A stretch of 64,000 nucleotides of DNA, from positions 3,358,261-3,422,260 of the forward strand of contig NZ_CP012373.2 of the NCBI RefSeq assembly GCF_001305575.3, written 5' to 3'. The DNA is from Beggiatoa leptomitoformis. Its GTDB lineage: Bacteria > Pseudomonadota > Gammaproteobacteria > Beggiatoales > Beggiatoaceae. Positions 38,516-48,732 of the stretch are shown in pieces. The notes under the pieces are model-generated. The model worked only from the letters and a program-made list of their open reading frames with translations. It was not told the origin of the DNA and searched no databases. Every line of letters starts with the position of its first letter. The stretch's first letter is position 1. The position numbers were made by a program, and so were the translations under genes.

Positions 38516-41413
38516 ATGAATATAAAAGATAAAATTATCCTTTTACCCGCACTACTACAAATAGAAGCCCAGCGTTTATGGGAAGATTTTTGCCAACGTG
38601 CAACACCCGCACAACAACAACTGATTGAACGACAAGCAACCATTGCAGAAACACTGCCACTGGTTTGGGCCTGTAGCCCTTTTGTTGCGCGTCACTGTGT
38701 GCAATATCCTCAACTATTAGAAGAATTAATCAATACAGGCGATTTATTTACACCGCCCGAAGCCTATCCTAGCCATCTAGACGATTTTTTAGGCGAAACC
38801 TTAGATGAAATCAGTTTGATGCAAAAACTGCGTTTATTCCGTCGGCGGGAAATGGTACGTATTGCATGGCGCGATTTAACAGGCTGGGCTTCGGTTGAAG
38901 AAACTTTAAAATCACTATCAAATCTAGCGGACGCATTAATTGACGGCAGTTTAACCCGTTTATATACGCAATTATGCAAACAATTTGGCACACCTTGCGA
39001 TAAAGAGGGCATACCACAATCTTTAATCGTGTTAGGAATGGGCAAACTCGGCGGACAAGAGCTAAATTTTTCTTCTGATATCGATTTGATTTTTGTTTAT
39101 CCGCAAGGGGGCGAAACCGTTGGCGGAATAGGACGCGCCCGTGATAATCAAGAGTTTTTCACCCGCTTAGGACAACAATTAATTAATAGTTTACATACAA
39201 TTACCGCCGATGGTTTTGTATTTCGCGTCGACATGCGTTTACGTCCCTTTGGGGATAGTGGCTCATTAGTTTTAAATTTCAATGCAGTAGAAGAATATTA
39301 TCAACTACAAGCCCGTGATTGGGAACGTTACGCAATGATAAAAGCACGGGTTGTGGCGGGTGATAAAAAGGCGGGACAAACCCTTTTAAATATGTTGCGT
39401 CCGTTTATTTATCGGCGTTATTTGGATTACAACGCCTTTGAATCATTACGCAATATGAAAGCGATGATAGACCAAGAAGCTAAACGTAAAGGCTTAGAAA
39501 ATAATATTAAACTGGGTATGGGAGGCATCCGCGAAGTTGAATTTACCTGTCAAACATTTCAGCTCATCCGTGGTGGACGACAGCCCGCACTGCAACAACG
39601 GCATTTACTCACTACATTAACACAGCTAGAAAAATATCGTTATTTATCAACAGCTATTGCAACAGGTTTACGCGAAGCCTATTTATTTCTGCGACTTGCC
39701 GAAAATCATTTACAAGCGATTGATGACCGTCAAACTCAAACCTTACCCGATGACGCGCTCAATCGCCTGCGTTTAGCGTGGAGTTTAGGGTTTACCGACT
39801 GGGCTGATTTTTCCGCTGTCTTAGCCGACCATCAAACACTAGTTCATACGCAATTTCAAACAGTTATCACGCCGTTAGATACTAGCACAGTAAGCGTTGA
39901 AAATCCTTGGCAAGCATTTTGGCTACGTGGATTACCTGCAACACCTGATGAAACACAACGGACATTATTAGAATCTACGGGTTATCAACAGCCAGATGAG
40001 GCGTTACAACATTTACATCGCGTTGCGCATTCACACGCATTACAAAAGCTGAGTCGGCAAGGACGGGAACGGCTAGATAAGCTCATGCCCTTACTGTTAG
40101 AGGTTGTTAGTACCGTAGCACAAAAAGACCTTGCCTTATCACGCTTGCTCGACCTGATTAGTTCTATTGCCCAACGGAGTGTTTATCTATCGTTATTGAT
40201 TGAACGCCCAATGGTGTTGCAACAGTTGGTGTATTTTTGCGCAAACAGTGCATGGATTGCGGAACAAATTACACGTTATCCGCTGTTAATGGACGAATTA
40301 TTAGACCATCGTGGTTTGTACGATATGCTCAAACCAAATGAGTTAGATAATGAGTTAAACAATTTACTGCAACATTTACCTGCTGATGATTTGGAAATGC
40401 AGATGGATTGTTTGCGCCAATTTAAACGCGCTAATGTGATGCGGGTAGCGACAGAAGAAATTGCGGGCAATATGACCCCAATGATAGCCAGTGATTATCT
40501 TGCCGCTATTGCAGATACGCTGGTTAGACGCGCATTGCGGATGGCTTGGGATTATTTAAGCGCGAAGCATGGTAGCCCCCAGTGTATTGTACAAGGGCAA
40601 AAACGCCCCGCCCATTTTTGCATTGTCGCTTATGGGAAGGCAGGCGGAATAGAGTTAAGTTATGGCTCTGATTTAGACATTGTTTTTTTGCATGACAGCG
40701 AAGGCGATGCACAACAAACAGATGGTGATAAACCGATAGAAAACAGTGTGTTTTTTATCCGACTAGCTCAACGGATTATCCATATTTTAGTAACAAATAT
40801 GGCGGGGGGGTTATTGTATGAAGTTGACCCGCGTTTACGTCCGGGTGGTGCGTCAGGTCTATTAGTCAGTAGTTTTGATGCCTTCTATCAATATCAACAT
40901 CAAGCCGCATGGACATGGGAACATCAAGCACTGGTACGAGCGCGAGCAATCGCGGGATATGCTGAATGTTTAGCGCGTTTTGAAACGATTCGTCATGAAA
41001 TTTTGAGTTTGTCGCGGGACCCTGAAAAATTGCGCTTGGATGTGTTGGAAATGCGCCAGAAAATGCGGAGTAATTTAGATAAAAGCACTACCGATAAGTT
41101 TGATATAAAACAAGGTTATGGCGGTATTGTTGATATTGAGTTTATAATTCAATATGCAGCTTTGCGTTGGTCGCATGATTATGCAAATTTACTCACGACA
41201 ACGGGGGTTATTCCGATGTTAAAACGCCTTGCAGAACATCAGTTAATTCCTGAATTAGCCAGTGAACAGTTAGGCTCGGCATATCATTTATATCGTGCAG
41301 AAACGCATCGGCTGGCATTACAAAATCAAGCGGCTTATTTAGAACCCAACGTATTAGTGGAAAATCGCCAACAAGTGCGCCATTGGTGGCAAAAAATTAT
41401 TTTACTTGAATAG
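38516..41413 (+). CDS. glnE: Bifunctional glutamine synthetase adenylyltransferase/adenylyl-removing enzyme
   Basis: GlnE adds AMP to and removes it from glutamine synthetase in response to PII signals. The 965-residue protein has two nucleotidyltransferase domains. The N-terminal one has GMGKLGGQELNFSSDIDLIF (about residues 173-192) and the C-terminal one has AYGKAGGIELSYGSDLDIVF (about 703-722). Both keep the paired aspartates (DxD). The length matches the family and the gene is complete. A hairpin terminator-like palindrome follows the stop. Confidence 0.97.
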   Translation: MNIKDKIILLPALLQIEAQRLWEDFCQRATPAQQQLIERQATIAETLPLVWACSPFVARHCVQYPQLLEELINTGDLFTPPEAYPSHLDDFLGETLDEISLMQKLRLFRRREMVRIAWRDLTGWASVEETLKSLSNLADALIDGSLTRLYTQLCKQFGTPCDKEGIPQSLIVLGMGKLGGQELNFSSDIDLIFVYPQGGETVGGIGRARDNQEFFTRLGQQLINSLHTITADGFVFRVDMRLRPFGDSGSLVLNFNAVEEYYQLQARDWERYAMIKARVVAGDKKAGQTLLNMLRPFIYRRYLDYNAFESLRNMKAMIDQEAKRKGLENNIKLGMGGIREVEFTCQTFQLIRGGRQPALQQRHLLTTLTQLEKYRYLSTAIATGLREAYLFLRLAENHLQAIDDRQTQTLPDDALNRLRLAWSLGFTDWADFSAVLADHQTLVHTQFQTVITPLDTSTVSVENPWQAFWLRGLPATPDETQRTLLESTGYQQPDEALQHLHRVAHSHALQKLSRQGRERLDKLMPLLLEVVSTVAQKDLALSRLLDLISSIAQRSVYLSLLIERPMVLQQLVYFCANSAWIAEQITRYPLLMDELLDHRGLYDMLKPNELDNELNNLLQHLPADDLEMQMDCLRQFKRANVMRVATEEIAGNMTPMIASDYLAAIADTLVRRALRMAWDYLSAKHGSPQCIVQGQKRPAHFCIVAYGKAGGIELSYGSDLDIVFLHDSEGDAQQTDGDKPIENSVFFIRLAQRIIHILVTNMAGGLLYEVDPRLRPGGASGLLVSSFDAFYQYQHQAAWTWEHQALVRARAIAGYAECLARFETIRHEILSLSRDPEKLRLDVLEMRQKMRSNLDKSTTDKFDIKQGYGGIVDIEFIIQYAALRWSHDYANLLTTTGVIPMLKRLAEHQLIPELASEQLGSAYHLYRAETHRLALQNQAAYLEPNVLVENRQQVRHWWQKIILLE

Positions 41414-41430
41414 CTTATCTGTAAAAATAG

Positions 41431-41459
41431 GGATAACACCGCATTAGGCTGTGTTATCC
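41431..41459 (+). terminator. Palindrome at the end of glnE
   Basis: ggataacac (41431-41439) pairs with gtgttatcc (41451-41459), followed by a T-rich but broken tail. It lies between convergent genes and shares its arms with structures at 10596 and 49370. Confidence 0.6.
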
Positions 41460-41485
41460 GTTATTCTTCTTTCAAGCAACGCATG

Positions 41486-42583
41486 TTACAAAGTGCTGAT
41501 GCTACTTTCAGGAATGGGTTTTACCTCATCACCCGCGCGCACAAAGCCTTGTCCTACCGTAATAAAACGCAATTTTTCAGGTAAGCCCGTTAGCCAAATA
41601 CCGTCAGTATTTGCACGGGCAAATTTTGCAGGATAAAACACAACTTGATTCTTTTCATCTACGGTTTTAACGCCTAACACTCCCGCATCGTCTAAGGCTA
41701 ACAATGCCGACGAAACTTTATGCGCCATCACCGTATCCGTTGGAATTTGTAATGTAGCCGTTACCCCTGCAATCAATTGTTTATCTGCATTAGGGACTTC
41801 AATTTCTAGTGGAAAGGTGCGCGTTGCCGTTGTAGCTTGTAACGCAGCTAAACGAATTTTTCCTGTGATTTGTTCACCAGTTATTAACACCGCCGTTGCA
41901 GGCATACCAACTTTTAATTGCATTCTTTCGCGTTCCGTCACTTCCGTTAAGATAAGAAAAGAGCTTTCATCTATCACTTCTGCAACCATATCACCTGCGC
42001 TGACATAATCCCCCACTTCTAACGGTCGCGTTTCTAACATGCCGTCAAATGGCGCACGAATAACGGTGTTTTCTAGGGCAATTTGGGCTTGTTTTAATTG
42101 TGTTTTTGCCGATTCTATGGAGGCTAAAACTTCCGTTAGATTCAACTGTGCTTGAAAACCTTTATTGGCTAAGTCTTTTTTAGCGGCATAGTCATTCTCA
42201 TATTGTTTTACAAGGGCTTGTGCTTCAGTAATACGGTGTTGACGGTCGTTTATAGCCAATTTTGCAATGATGTCCCCCTGTTTAACACGTGAACCGCGTT
42301 CAACAGGTAGTTCAATCACACGGGCTTCAATTTCAGCGCGTAATTTCGTGACACGCACAGGGGCTGTGTGTCCTGTTAAGACCAATTCACGGGTGGTTTT
42401 TTCCGCTTGTTGCTCACGAACCCGAACTTCTAACGGAGAGGGTTTTGATAGGTTTGAAGGGGTTTTTTCTGCAACTTCTCGGGAGGCAGAGGCTTTGTTA
42501 AATTGTCCTGAAGCTAACCATGCAACCAGCGATAAACTCAGGATAATTGCGAGTAGATAGGGGTTTTTGGCAAAAATACGCAT
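41486..42583 (-). CDS. RND-type efflux periplasmic adaptor (membrane fusion protein)
   Basis: The 365-residue HlyD/AcrA-type adaptor has an N-terminal membrane anchor (about residues 8-25), then a lipoyl-like half (VERGSRVKQGDIIAKL). An alpha-hairpin (about 115-170) and the second lipoyl half (NTVIRAPFDGMLETRPLEVGDYV) follow, then beta-barrel and membrane-proximal parts. It should link an inner-membrane pump with an outer-membrane channel, yet no RND pump or TolC gene is adjacent on this strand. The pump genes may be elsewhere. The 261-base gap upstream should hold its promoter. Confidence 0.87.
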   Translation of the reverse strand: MRIFAKNPYLLAIILSLSLVAWLASGQFNKASASREVAEKTPSNLSKPSPLEVRVREQQAEKTTRELVLTGHTAPVRVTKLRAEIEARVIELPVERGSRVKQGDIIAKLAINDRQHRITEAQALVKQYENDYAAKKDLANKGFQAQLNLTEVLASIESAKTQLKQAQIALENTVIRAPFDGMLETRPLEVGDYVSAGDMVAEVIDESSFLILTEVTERERMQLKVGMPATAVLITGEQITGKIRLAALQATTATRTFPLEIEVPNADKQLIAGVTATLQIPTDTVMAHKVSSALLALDDAGVLGVKTVDEKNQVVFYPAKFARANTDGIWLTGLPEKLRFITVGQGFVRAGDEVKPIPESSISTL

Positions 42584-42844
42584 TGTTACACACTCATAAA
42601 ATTTATAATAAAGACAAACACTCAGTTTTTTGATTTATATATGTTATACACGGGTAAAAAAATAAATCTTAATAAACTCAGTGAATTTTAATTAATCATA
42701 TCATTTAAAATGCCATCATCAAGTCAATAATGGGAATTTATCCGTGCTGGATAGGATGCACTTAATGGAAACTCTAGGCATGAAAGGCTATAGTTAGGCA
42801 ACTATTTATCTGTCATAGAACAGCTTATTTTTAGAGGAGATAAC

Positions 42845-44203
42845 ATGCGTATTGCACTATATGCCACACTTGTTAGCGCGTTTCTATCTACCAGTGTGCA
42901 GGCAAAGATTGATTTAGTGACCCTGCCAAATCGGGATAAAACGCAACTGACCATTTATAACAGTGCCGATTTAACCCTTGTGCGTGAACAGCGAACGTTG
43001 ACGCTGAAACAAGGGATAAATAAATTGGAATTTAGCTGGGTCAATACCTTAATTGACCCGACTTCTGTTTATTTGGATGCACCGCAACATCAAGGGAAAG
43101 TGAAATTATTAGAAGTCAGTTACCCGCCTAATGTAGAAGGCTCGGCGGTGTGGACGATTGAATCTTTAGTTGCTGGGGAAGTTCCTGTAGAAATTACGTT
43201 TTTTACATCGGGAATTGCATGGCGAGCCTTTTATATGGCAACGCTTGCCCCTGATGAAAAAACCATGCGTTTAGAGAATTATGTCCGTGTGGATAATCGC
43301 AGCGGTGAGGATTATACCAATGCACAAACGCGGGTAATCGTAGGACAAATTAACTTACAAGAAGAGATTGCCACCTTAGCGCAACGTAATCCGCCTTATG
43401 GTTCACCTACGCCGCTATTACCGCCCTCTCCCGCCCCGATGTTAATGGGCGCAGGCATGATGGAGGACGCTGCCGTTCCCGTGCGTAAAGCAATGCGTTC
43501 TGCTATTGCCTCCGCTGAGAAGGCAGAAGCAAAAACGGTGATTAAAGAAGGTCTCTCTGAATATTTTCTCTATACGATTGAAGGGACAGAGACTATTGAT
43601 GATGGGTGGGGAAAACGCTTGTTATCTTTATCAGTTGAAGATATTCCTGTTAAACCCTTGTATCGTTACGACGAAAGACGTTACGGCAACAATACCCAAT
43701 ACTTTTTGTTTTTCAAAAATGATACGGCACATAAGTTAGGGGAAATTCCCTTGCCAGATGGTCAATTAATGGTTTATCAACAGCTTGCAGAGCAACAGCA
43801 ATTAAGCTATGTTGGTGAAACCATGAATCAATATATTCCTGTAAACCAAGAAGTTGAATTGAACTTAGGCGCGGCGCGTGAGGTGAAGGTTGAACCTTTA
43901 TTGTTAGAATATCATACAGCTAACTATATGTTTGACCGTAAAGGAAATATATCGGGTTATGACCGTTTACAAACGTGGCAAGTGAAGTTACAAAATAATC
44001 GGGCATTACCTGTCGATATAGAAATTTTCCGCCATCTTGAACACAGTTATTGGACTATTGATAATCCTGCGGATATTGTGGGTAATTATGAGAAATTTGA
44101 TATAGATACGGTTAAATACCGTTTTACGTTACCCGCAAATACGGAAAAAACCATCAATTACACCCTCACCTTGCGTGAAGGGGAACGTCGTCAAGTGCGT
44201 TAA
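42845..44203 (+). CDS. Exported DUF4139-domain protein, paralog 1
   Basis: The 452-residue protein has a signal peptide (about residues 1-20, ending VQA) and a DUF4139-type body. Typical features are LTIYNSADLTLVREQRTLTL near the start, SYPPNVEGSAVWTIESL and IAWRAFYMATLAPDEKTMRLENYVRVDNRSGEDY (cut here to its W-R-A-F-Y core, about 127). The C-terminal LREGERR ending is also typical. DUF4139 proteins are of unknown function. A proline/alanine-rich linker with KAMRSAIASAEKAEAK lies near 200-235. The Shine-Dalgarno AGAGGAG is good. A shorter paralog follows 21 bases later. Confidence 0.85.
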   Translation: MRIALYATLVSAFLSTSVQAKIDLVTLPNRDKTQLTIYNSADLTLVREQRTLTLKQGINKLEFSWVNTLIDPTSVYLDAPQHQGKVKLLEVSYPPNVEGSAVWTIESLVAGEVPVEITFFTSGIAWRAFYMATLAPDEKTMRLENYVRVDNRSGEDYTNAQTRVIVGQINLQEEIATLAQRNPPYGSPTPLLPPSPAPMLMGAGMMEDAAVPVRKAMRSAIASAEKAEAKTVIKEGLSEYFLYTIEGTETIDDGWGKRLLSLSVEDIPVKPLYRYDERRYGNNTQYFLFFKNDTAHKLGEIPLPDGQLMVYQQLAEQQQLSYVGETMNQYIPVNQEVELNLGAAREVKVEPLLLEYHTANYMFDRKGNISGYDRLQTWQVKLQNNRALPVDIEIFRHLEHSYWTIDNPADIVGNYEKFDIDTVKYRFTLPANTEKTINYTLTLREGERRQVR

Positions 44204-44224
44204 GAATTAAATAGGGGGAATATC

Positions 44225-45361
44225 ATGATGAAACGCATGAAAAAAGCGTGCATTGCATTATTAGTTGTTGGTTTATGTGGCATACAGCCCGCATGGGCGC
44301 GAATTAAACTGGTTGCATTGCCTGAGCGTGAAGCAACGTTAGTGCGTTTAGATAATCCAAGCGCGACACTGTTGGCAGAAGAACGGGTATTAACCCTGCA
44401 AGCGGGGGTAAATCAAGTTGATTTTTCGTGGCAAGGTGTAGAAATTCAACCCGATTCTATTCGTTTAATGGTGTTGGAAGAACCCCAAGCCGTAAAAATT
44501 CTAAGCGTCAGTTATCCACCGAATGAACCCGCGTTAATGTGGGAAATTGCAAGCCCTGTCGGGCAACAAGTGCGTGTTCGTATTAATTACTTGTTAAATT
44601 ATATTGACCGATTAGTCACTTATCAAGCTGTTGTCAATAAAGACGAAACGGCATTGGATTTAACTTCTTTTTTAGTCTTACGCAACTTTTCAGGGGAAAA
44701 TCTGGTTACAACGCGGTTTCTCTTAGATTATGGTTCTGCGTTTGAAAGTAGCGTGCAAACAGGCGAGACCAAACGGATGCAATTTTTTGACGCGCCCGCC
44801 TTGCCCATTCAAAAACGCTTTACCTTTGATGCGAGTGTCTTACCGTGGAATCCGAAAGATGTCGGCAATAATGTTGGCATTCCTGTACATTATGAAATCC
44901 ACAACACAGTCGAAAAAGGCTTGGGAAAACATGCGTTATGGAATGGAAAAACCCGTGTGTTTAGTGATGATGGACATGGGAGTAGCATTTTTTTAGGTGA
45001 AGATAACGCGACATTTACACCGGTTGGGCAGATATTGCGCCTAACAACAGGGCAAAGTCGTGATGTTGTCGTGACCCAGAAGAAAATGAAAGAAACTATT
45101 TCCAATGAAAAACGCAATGATCATAATCAACGGGTTTTGTATGATATCGACGTGGATATGCAGGTGGAAATTGAAAACTTTAAAGCCCAACCTGCACTGT
45201 TAACTTTACGTGAACCCATGCCGACAGAATGGGAAATGCGGCAGTTTTCTCATCCTTATCAACGCAAACATAATCAAGAAATTACCTTTGAAGTGGAAAT
45301 ACCCGCTAAAGGAAAAACATTGGTTAATTATGGTTATACGCAACGCAATATACAGAATTAA
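44225..45361 (+). CDS. Exported DUF4139-like protein, paralog 2
   Basis: The 378-residue protein is recognisably related to the preceding gene: VALPEREATLVRLDNPSATLLAEERVLTLQAGVNQVDFSW at the mature start (only core residues compared), VSYPPNEPALMWEIASPV, and a C-terminal GKTLVNYGYTQRN end matching the TINYTLTLRE end of paralog 1. A signal peptide (about residues 1-25, ending AWA) is present. It lacks the internal linker region of paralog 1. The GGGGGAA Shine-Dalgarno and 21-base spacing indicate one operon; the two may form a heteromer. Confidence 0.8.
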   Translation: MMKRMKKACIALLVVGLCGIQPAWARIKLVALPEREATLVRLDNPSATLLAEERVLTLQAGVNQVDFSWQGVEIQPDSIRLMVLEEPQAVKILSVSYPPNEPALMWEIASPVGQQVRVRINYLLNYIDRLVTYQAVVNKDETALDLTSFLVLRNFSGENLVTTRFLLDYGSAFESSVQTGETKRMQFFDAPALPIQKRFTFDASVLPWNPKDVGNNVGIPVHYEIHNTVEKGLGKHALWNGKTRVFSDDGHGSSIFLGEDNATFTPVGQILRLTTGQSRDVVVTQKKMKETISNEKRNDHNQRVLYDIDVDMQVEIENFKAQPALLTLREPMPTEWEMRQFSHPYQRKHNQEITFEVEIPAKGKTLVNYGYTQRNIQN

Positions 45362-45387
45362 TACGGTTGATAATGTCAATATCATTA

Positions 45388-45404
45388 GGGTGTGTCATCA
45401 AGTA
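45388..45404. mobile_element. Degenerate IS terminal repeat (solo)
   Basis: gggtgtgtcatcaagta differs from the IS end gggcgtgtcatcaaata at two positions and is preceded by TA. No other IS sequence follows, so it is at most a remnant. Confidence 0.4.
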
Positions 45405-45579
45405 ACATCATTGAATGATAACTGAATCCCTTTTATTCCTAGCCCTGCCCATTCATGGAAAGGGTTAGGATTAGAAACGTTTCTCCCTTTCCCATTTTAA
45501 GGAAGATACTTTTTTTATCCTTCAGACAATGCTTGCGGATTATTTTTAGTCGGTTTTTTGACACAATAAAGGATATGGC

Positions 45580-46692
45580 ATGGTTAACGCTGGTTCTGTA
45601 ACACTCTTAGTCGTGGATGACATGCCCGATAATGTGGCTGTTCTCTTTGGTTTTTTACGTAATGCAGGTTTTACAGTATTGGTTGCGCAAGATGGTGAAG
45701 CCGCAATACAGGTATTAGAACATGCTCGCCCTGATTTAATTTTATTAGATGTGATGATGCCCGGTATGGACGGGTTTATGGTGTGTCAACGCTTAAAAAG
45801 TGATGAAAATACGCGCGAAATTCCAATTATTTTCATGACCGCTTTAACAGATACTGTTGATAAAGTTAAAGGATTTAAGTTAGGCGCGGCTGATTATATT
45901 ACTAAACCGATTCATCATGAAGAAGTATTAGCCCGTATTAATGCCCATGTACAGTTACGTCAGCAACAACAATATATTCAAATACAAAATAATGAGTTAC
46001 AGGTTAGAAATAAAGAGTTAGATACATTTGCCCACATGGTTGCGCATGATTTAAAAAATCCACTCAATGGGATTATCATGATTACCCGCTTGTTACATGA
46101 ATGTTTGCCTGCGGGGACAGTTGTCGATGGTAAAGTCCAAGAGCGTTTAGCCGTTATAGAACGTGCTGGCGATAAAATGCTAAGTATTATTAATGCATTA
46201 TTGTTATTAGCGGGTGTGTCAAATCAGAAACAAGTAGAAATGCATCCTGTGGATATGCACCAAATTATTGCCCCTATGGTGCAAAACCGATTAGCACAAT
46301 TGGTAAAATTATATAATGCTCATATTACCTTACCTGAACAGTGGTGTATTGCACTGGGTTATACGCCATGGATTGAAGAGGTATGGGTTAATTATTTGAG
46401 CAATGGCTTAAAATATGGGGGAACCCCGCCACAATTAGTTATCGGCTCTGATTTATTGGCAAATGGTATGGTACGTTTTTGGGTACGTGACAGTGGGCAA
46501 GGTCTAACACCGCAAGAACAAAATCGCTTATTTACCCCCTTTACCCGCTTACAAACCAGTCGTGTTGATGGACATGGCATAGGCTTATCAATTGTTAAAC
46601 AAATTGTGGAAAAATTGGGCGGGACAGTTGGGGTAGAAAGTGAGAAAGGACAGGGCAGTCTCTTTTATTTCACCCTGCCTGCTTGTAACTAA
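45580..46692 (+). CDS. Response-regulator receiver fused to a histidine kinase
   Basis: The 370-residue soluble protein has an N-terminal receiver domain (VVDDMPDN at about 11-18, phospho-acceptor D in LILLDVMMPG near 57, switch T, and K in YITKPIHHEE). A short coiled coil leads to a HisKA-like helix (FAHMVAHDLKNPLNGI, with H near 156). The ATPase domain has N-box VWVNYLSNGLKYGG, WVRDSGQGLTP and HGIGLSIVKQIVEKLGG. It has no membrane part and no output domain, so it must receive and pass phosphate to partners elsewhere. It has an AAAGGA Shine-Dalgarno and is 30 bases upstream of hyfB. Confidence 0.9.
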   Translation: MVNAGSVTLLVVDDMPDNVAVLFGFLRNAGFTVLVAQDGEAAIQVLEHARPDLILLDVMMPGMDGFMVCQRLKSDENTREIPIIFMTALTDTVDKVKGFKLGAADYITKPIHHEEVLARINAHVQLRQQQQYIQIQNNELQVRNKELDTFAHMVAHDLKNPLNGIIMITRLLHECLPAGTVVDGKVQERLAVIERAGDKMLSIINALLLLAGVSNQKQVEMHPVDMHQIIAPMVQNRLAQLVKLYNAHITLPEQWCIALGYTPWIEEVWVNYLSNGLKYGGTPPQLVIGSDLLANGMVRFWVRDSGQGLTPQEQNRLFTPFTRLQTSRVDGHGIGLSIVKQIVEKLGGTVGVESEKGQGSLFYFTLPACN

Positions 46693-46722
46693 CGGAAAAT
46701 AAAATATTCTGGGGAGGTTCTT

Positions 46723-48732
46723 TTGTCTTTGTTTTTGGTGACCCTTGCAATTTTTAGTGCCTTGCTCTCAAGTGTGGTTTCTTTAGGGGCTGATCGTTAC
46801 TCTGTATTATTACGTTATGGTTCTTTTATTTTTCTCGGAATAACAGGTATTTGCGCAATTATAGGGGGTGGTTTAGTCTTAAATGATAATGAACCGATTA
46901 TTACCCAATTTCCCTTAGGATTGCCTTGGCTCGCATGGCATGTGCGTTTAGACCCATTAGCTGGTTTTTTTTGCATCATCATTGGCATTGTTACTACCGC
47001 TGTGAGTTTGTATGCTCCCGGTTATGTTCGTGAGTTTACGCATGGGCAATATCCGCTGTCTGTCTTAGGCTTGTTTACGGGCTTATTTATCGCGGGTATG
47101 TTGCTGGTTTTAATAGCTGATGACGCATTTTTCTTTATGATTGCTTGGGAAATTATGTCCCTAGCCAGTTATTTTTTAGTCGCTTATCAACATCTACAAT
47201 CGGCAAATCGTCGTGCTGCGTTTTTATATTTACTGATGGCGCACGTTGGCGCGCTCTCTATCCTGATGGCATTTAGTGTGTTGGCGAATGTAGGGGATGG
47301 ATTGAGTTTTGATGCTATGCGTAGTGCGCATATTGCCCCCTTGTGGGGAGATATTGTTTTTGGATTAGCACTGTTTGGATTTGGGATGAAAGCGGGGCTT
47401 ATTCCTATTCATGCGTGGTTACCTGAAGCGCATCCCGTTGCCCCCTCGCATATTTCTGCCTTAATGAGTGGGGTAATGCTCAAAGTAGCGATTTATGGCT
47501 TAATCCGTGTTAGCTTTGATTTAATTGATAAACCGCATTGGAGTTGGGGCGTTATTTTATTAATTGTGGGGGCTGCATCTGCGGTATTAGGGATTTTATA
47601 CGCACTCATGCAAAACGATGTTAAACGCTTGCTTGCGTATTCATCCATTGAAAATGTTGGGATTATTTGCATTGCATTAGGCTTAAGTCTGTTATTTATT
47701 GCCATTGGTCGCCCATTAATTGGCTCACTCGCGCTACTTGCCGCACTTTACCATGCGTTAAATCATGCTGTTTTTAAAGGGTTATTATTTTTGGGTGCGG
47801 GTGCAATTATTCATACTACCCATGAAAAAGACTTAGAACGCATGGGGGGCTTGCTCAAACGCCTACCCTACACAGGGTTTTTCTTTTTAATCGGTGTACT
47901 CTCCATTTCGGCACTGCCGCCATTTAATGGATTTGTTTCAGAATGGCTGATTTTTCAAGCGGCCTTACAAGCACCTAGCCTTGATAGTGGTGTTCTGCGG
48001 GCATTAATTCCCCTCAGTGCGGCATTACTCGCCTTAACGAGCGCGCTATCAGTTGCCTGTTTTGTCAAACTTTATGGCATTGCTTTTTTAGGACAACCGC
48101 GCACCCGTCACGTCAAACATGCACGTGAAACCAGTTGGGGTATGAAGGTAGGACAGGGATTATTAGCGGTTCTCTGTTTGTTATTAGGCATTTTACCAAC
48201 GAATCTCATCAGTTTTATCGATACTATTCCTCAAAATTTACTGGGGGTTGGATTACCCAGTGCTTCAGCGGGCGGGTGGTTATGGCTCACGCCTATCGCT
48301 CCGCATGTTGCTTCCTATTCCGCTCCCTTGGTTATCCTTTCTATTGCGATGGTTTGGGCGTTGGTATATCTATTTTTACGGGGACGGAAAAAAACCCGCC
48401 TCACCCGTCCGTGGGAATGCGGTTTTGGCGAGCCGACTGCTCGGATGCAATACACCGCAACTGCTTTTGCGATGCCCATACGGCGAATTTTTAAACCTAT
48501 TTGGCGTATAGATGAATCTATTGAAGAAAGTAAAAACAAGACGTTATACAGTAGTGCAATTCGTTATCAACTGAGTATTACTGACCATTCATGGACAGCC
48601 TTATATGAACCGATTGGACGCACCGTATTGTTTATTTCTCGTCTGGTGAGCCGTTTACAAACGGGTAACATACGGGTTTATCTTGCTTATTCATTTTTTA
48701 CTTTAATTATTTTGTTATGGGTTATTACCTAA
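46723..48732 (+). CDS. hyfB: Hydrogenase-4 component B-like proton-pumping membrane subunit
   Basis: The 669-residue protein is a NuoL/MrpA-type antiporter subunit most like HyfB. There are about 14-16 membrane segments. The conserved core includes LDPLAGFFCIIIGIVTTAVS (about 75-95), AWEIMSLASYFLVAY, AWLPEAHPVAPSHISALMSGV (about 230-250) and LLAYSSIENVGIICIALG, which hold the expected membrane glutamates, lysines and histidines. Translation starts at TTG, supported by a strong GGGGAGG Shine-Dalgarno. The stop overlaps the prepilin-like gene by 16 bases. Other hyf genes are missing here; a HyfE-like gene is at 3094. Confidence 0.88.
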   Translation: MSLFLVTLAIFSALLSSVVSLGADRYSVLLRYGSFIFLGITGICAIIGGGLVLNDNEPIITQFPLGLPWLAWHVRLDPLAGFFCIIIGIVTTAVSLYAPGYVREFTHGQYPLSVLGLFTGLFIAGMLLVLIADDAFFFMIAWEIMSLASYFLVAYQHLQSANRRAAFLYLLMAHVGALSILMAFSVLANVGDGLSFDAMRSAHIAPLWGDIVFGLALFGFGMKAGLIPIHAWLPEAHPVAPSHISALMSGVMLKVAIYGLIRVSFDLIDKPHWSWGVILLIVGAASAVLGILYALMQNDVKRLLAYSSIENVGIICIALGLSLLFIAIGRPLIGSLALLAALYHALNHAVFKGLLFLGAGAIIHTTHEKDLERMGGLLKRLPYTGFFFLIGVLSISALPPFNGFVSEWLIFQAALQAPSLDSGVLRALIPLSAALLALTSALSVACFVKLYGIAFLGQPRTRHVKHARETSWGMKVGQGLLAVLCLLLGILPTNLISFIDTIPQNLLGVGLPSASAGGWLWLTPIAPHVASYSAPLVILSIAMVWALVYLFLRGRKKTRLTRPWECGFGEPTARMQYTATAFAMPIRRIFKPIWRIDESIEESKNKTLYSSAIRYQLSITDHSWTALYEPIGRTVLFISRLVSRLQTGNIRVYLAYSFFTLIILLWVIT

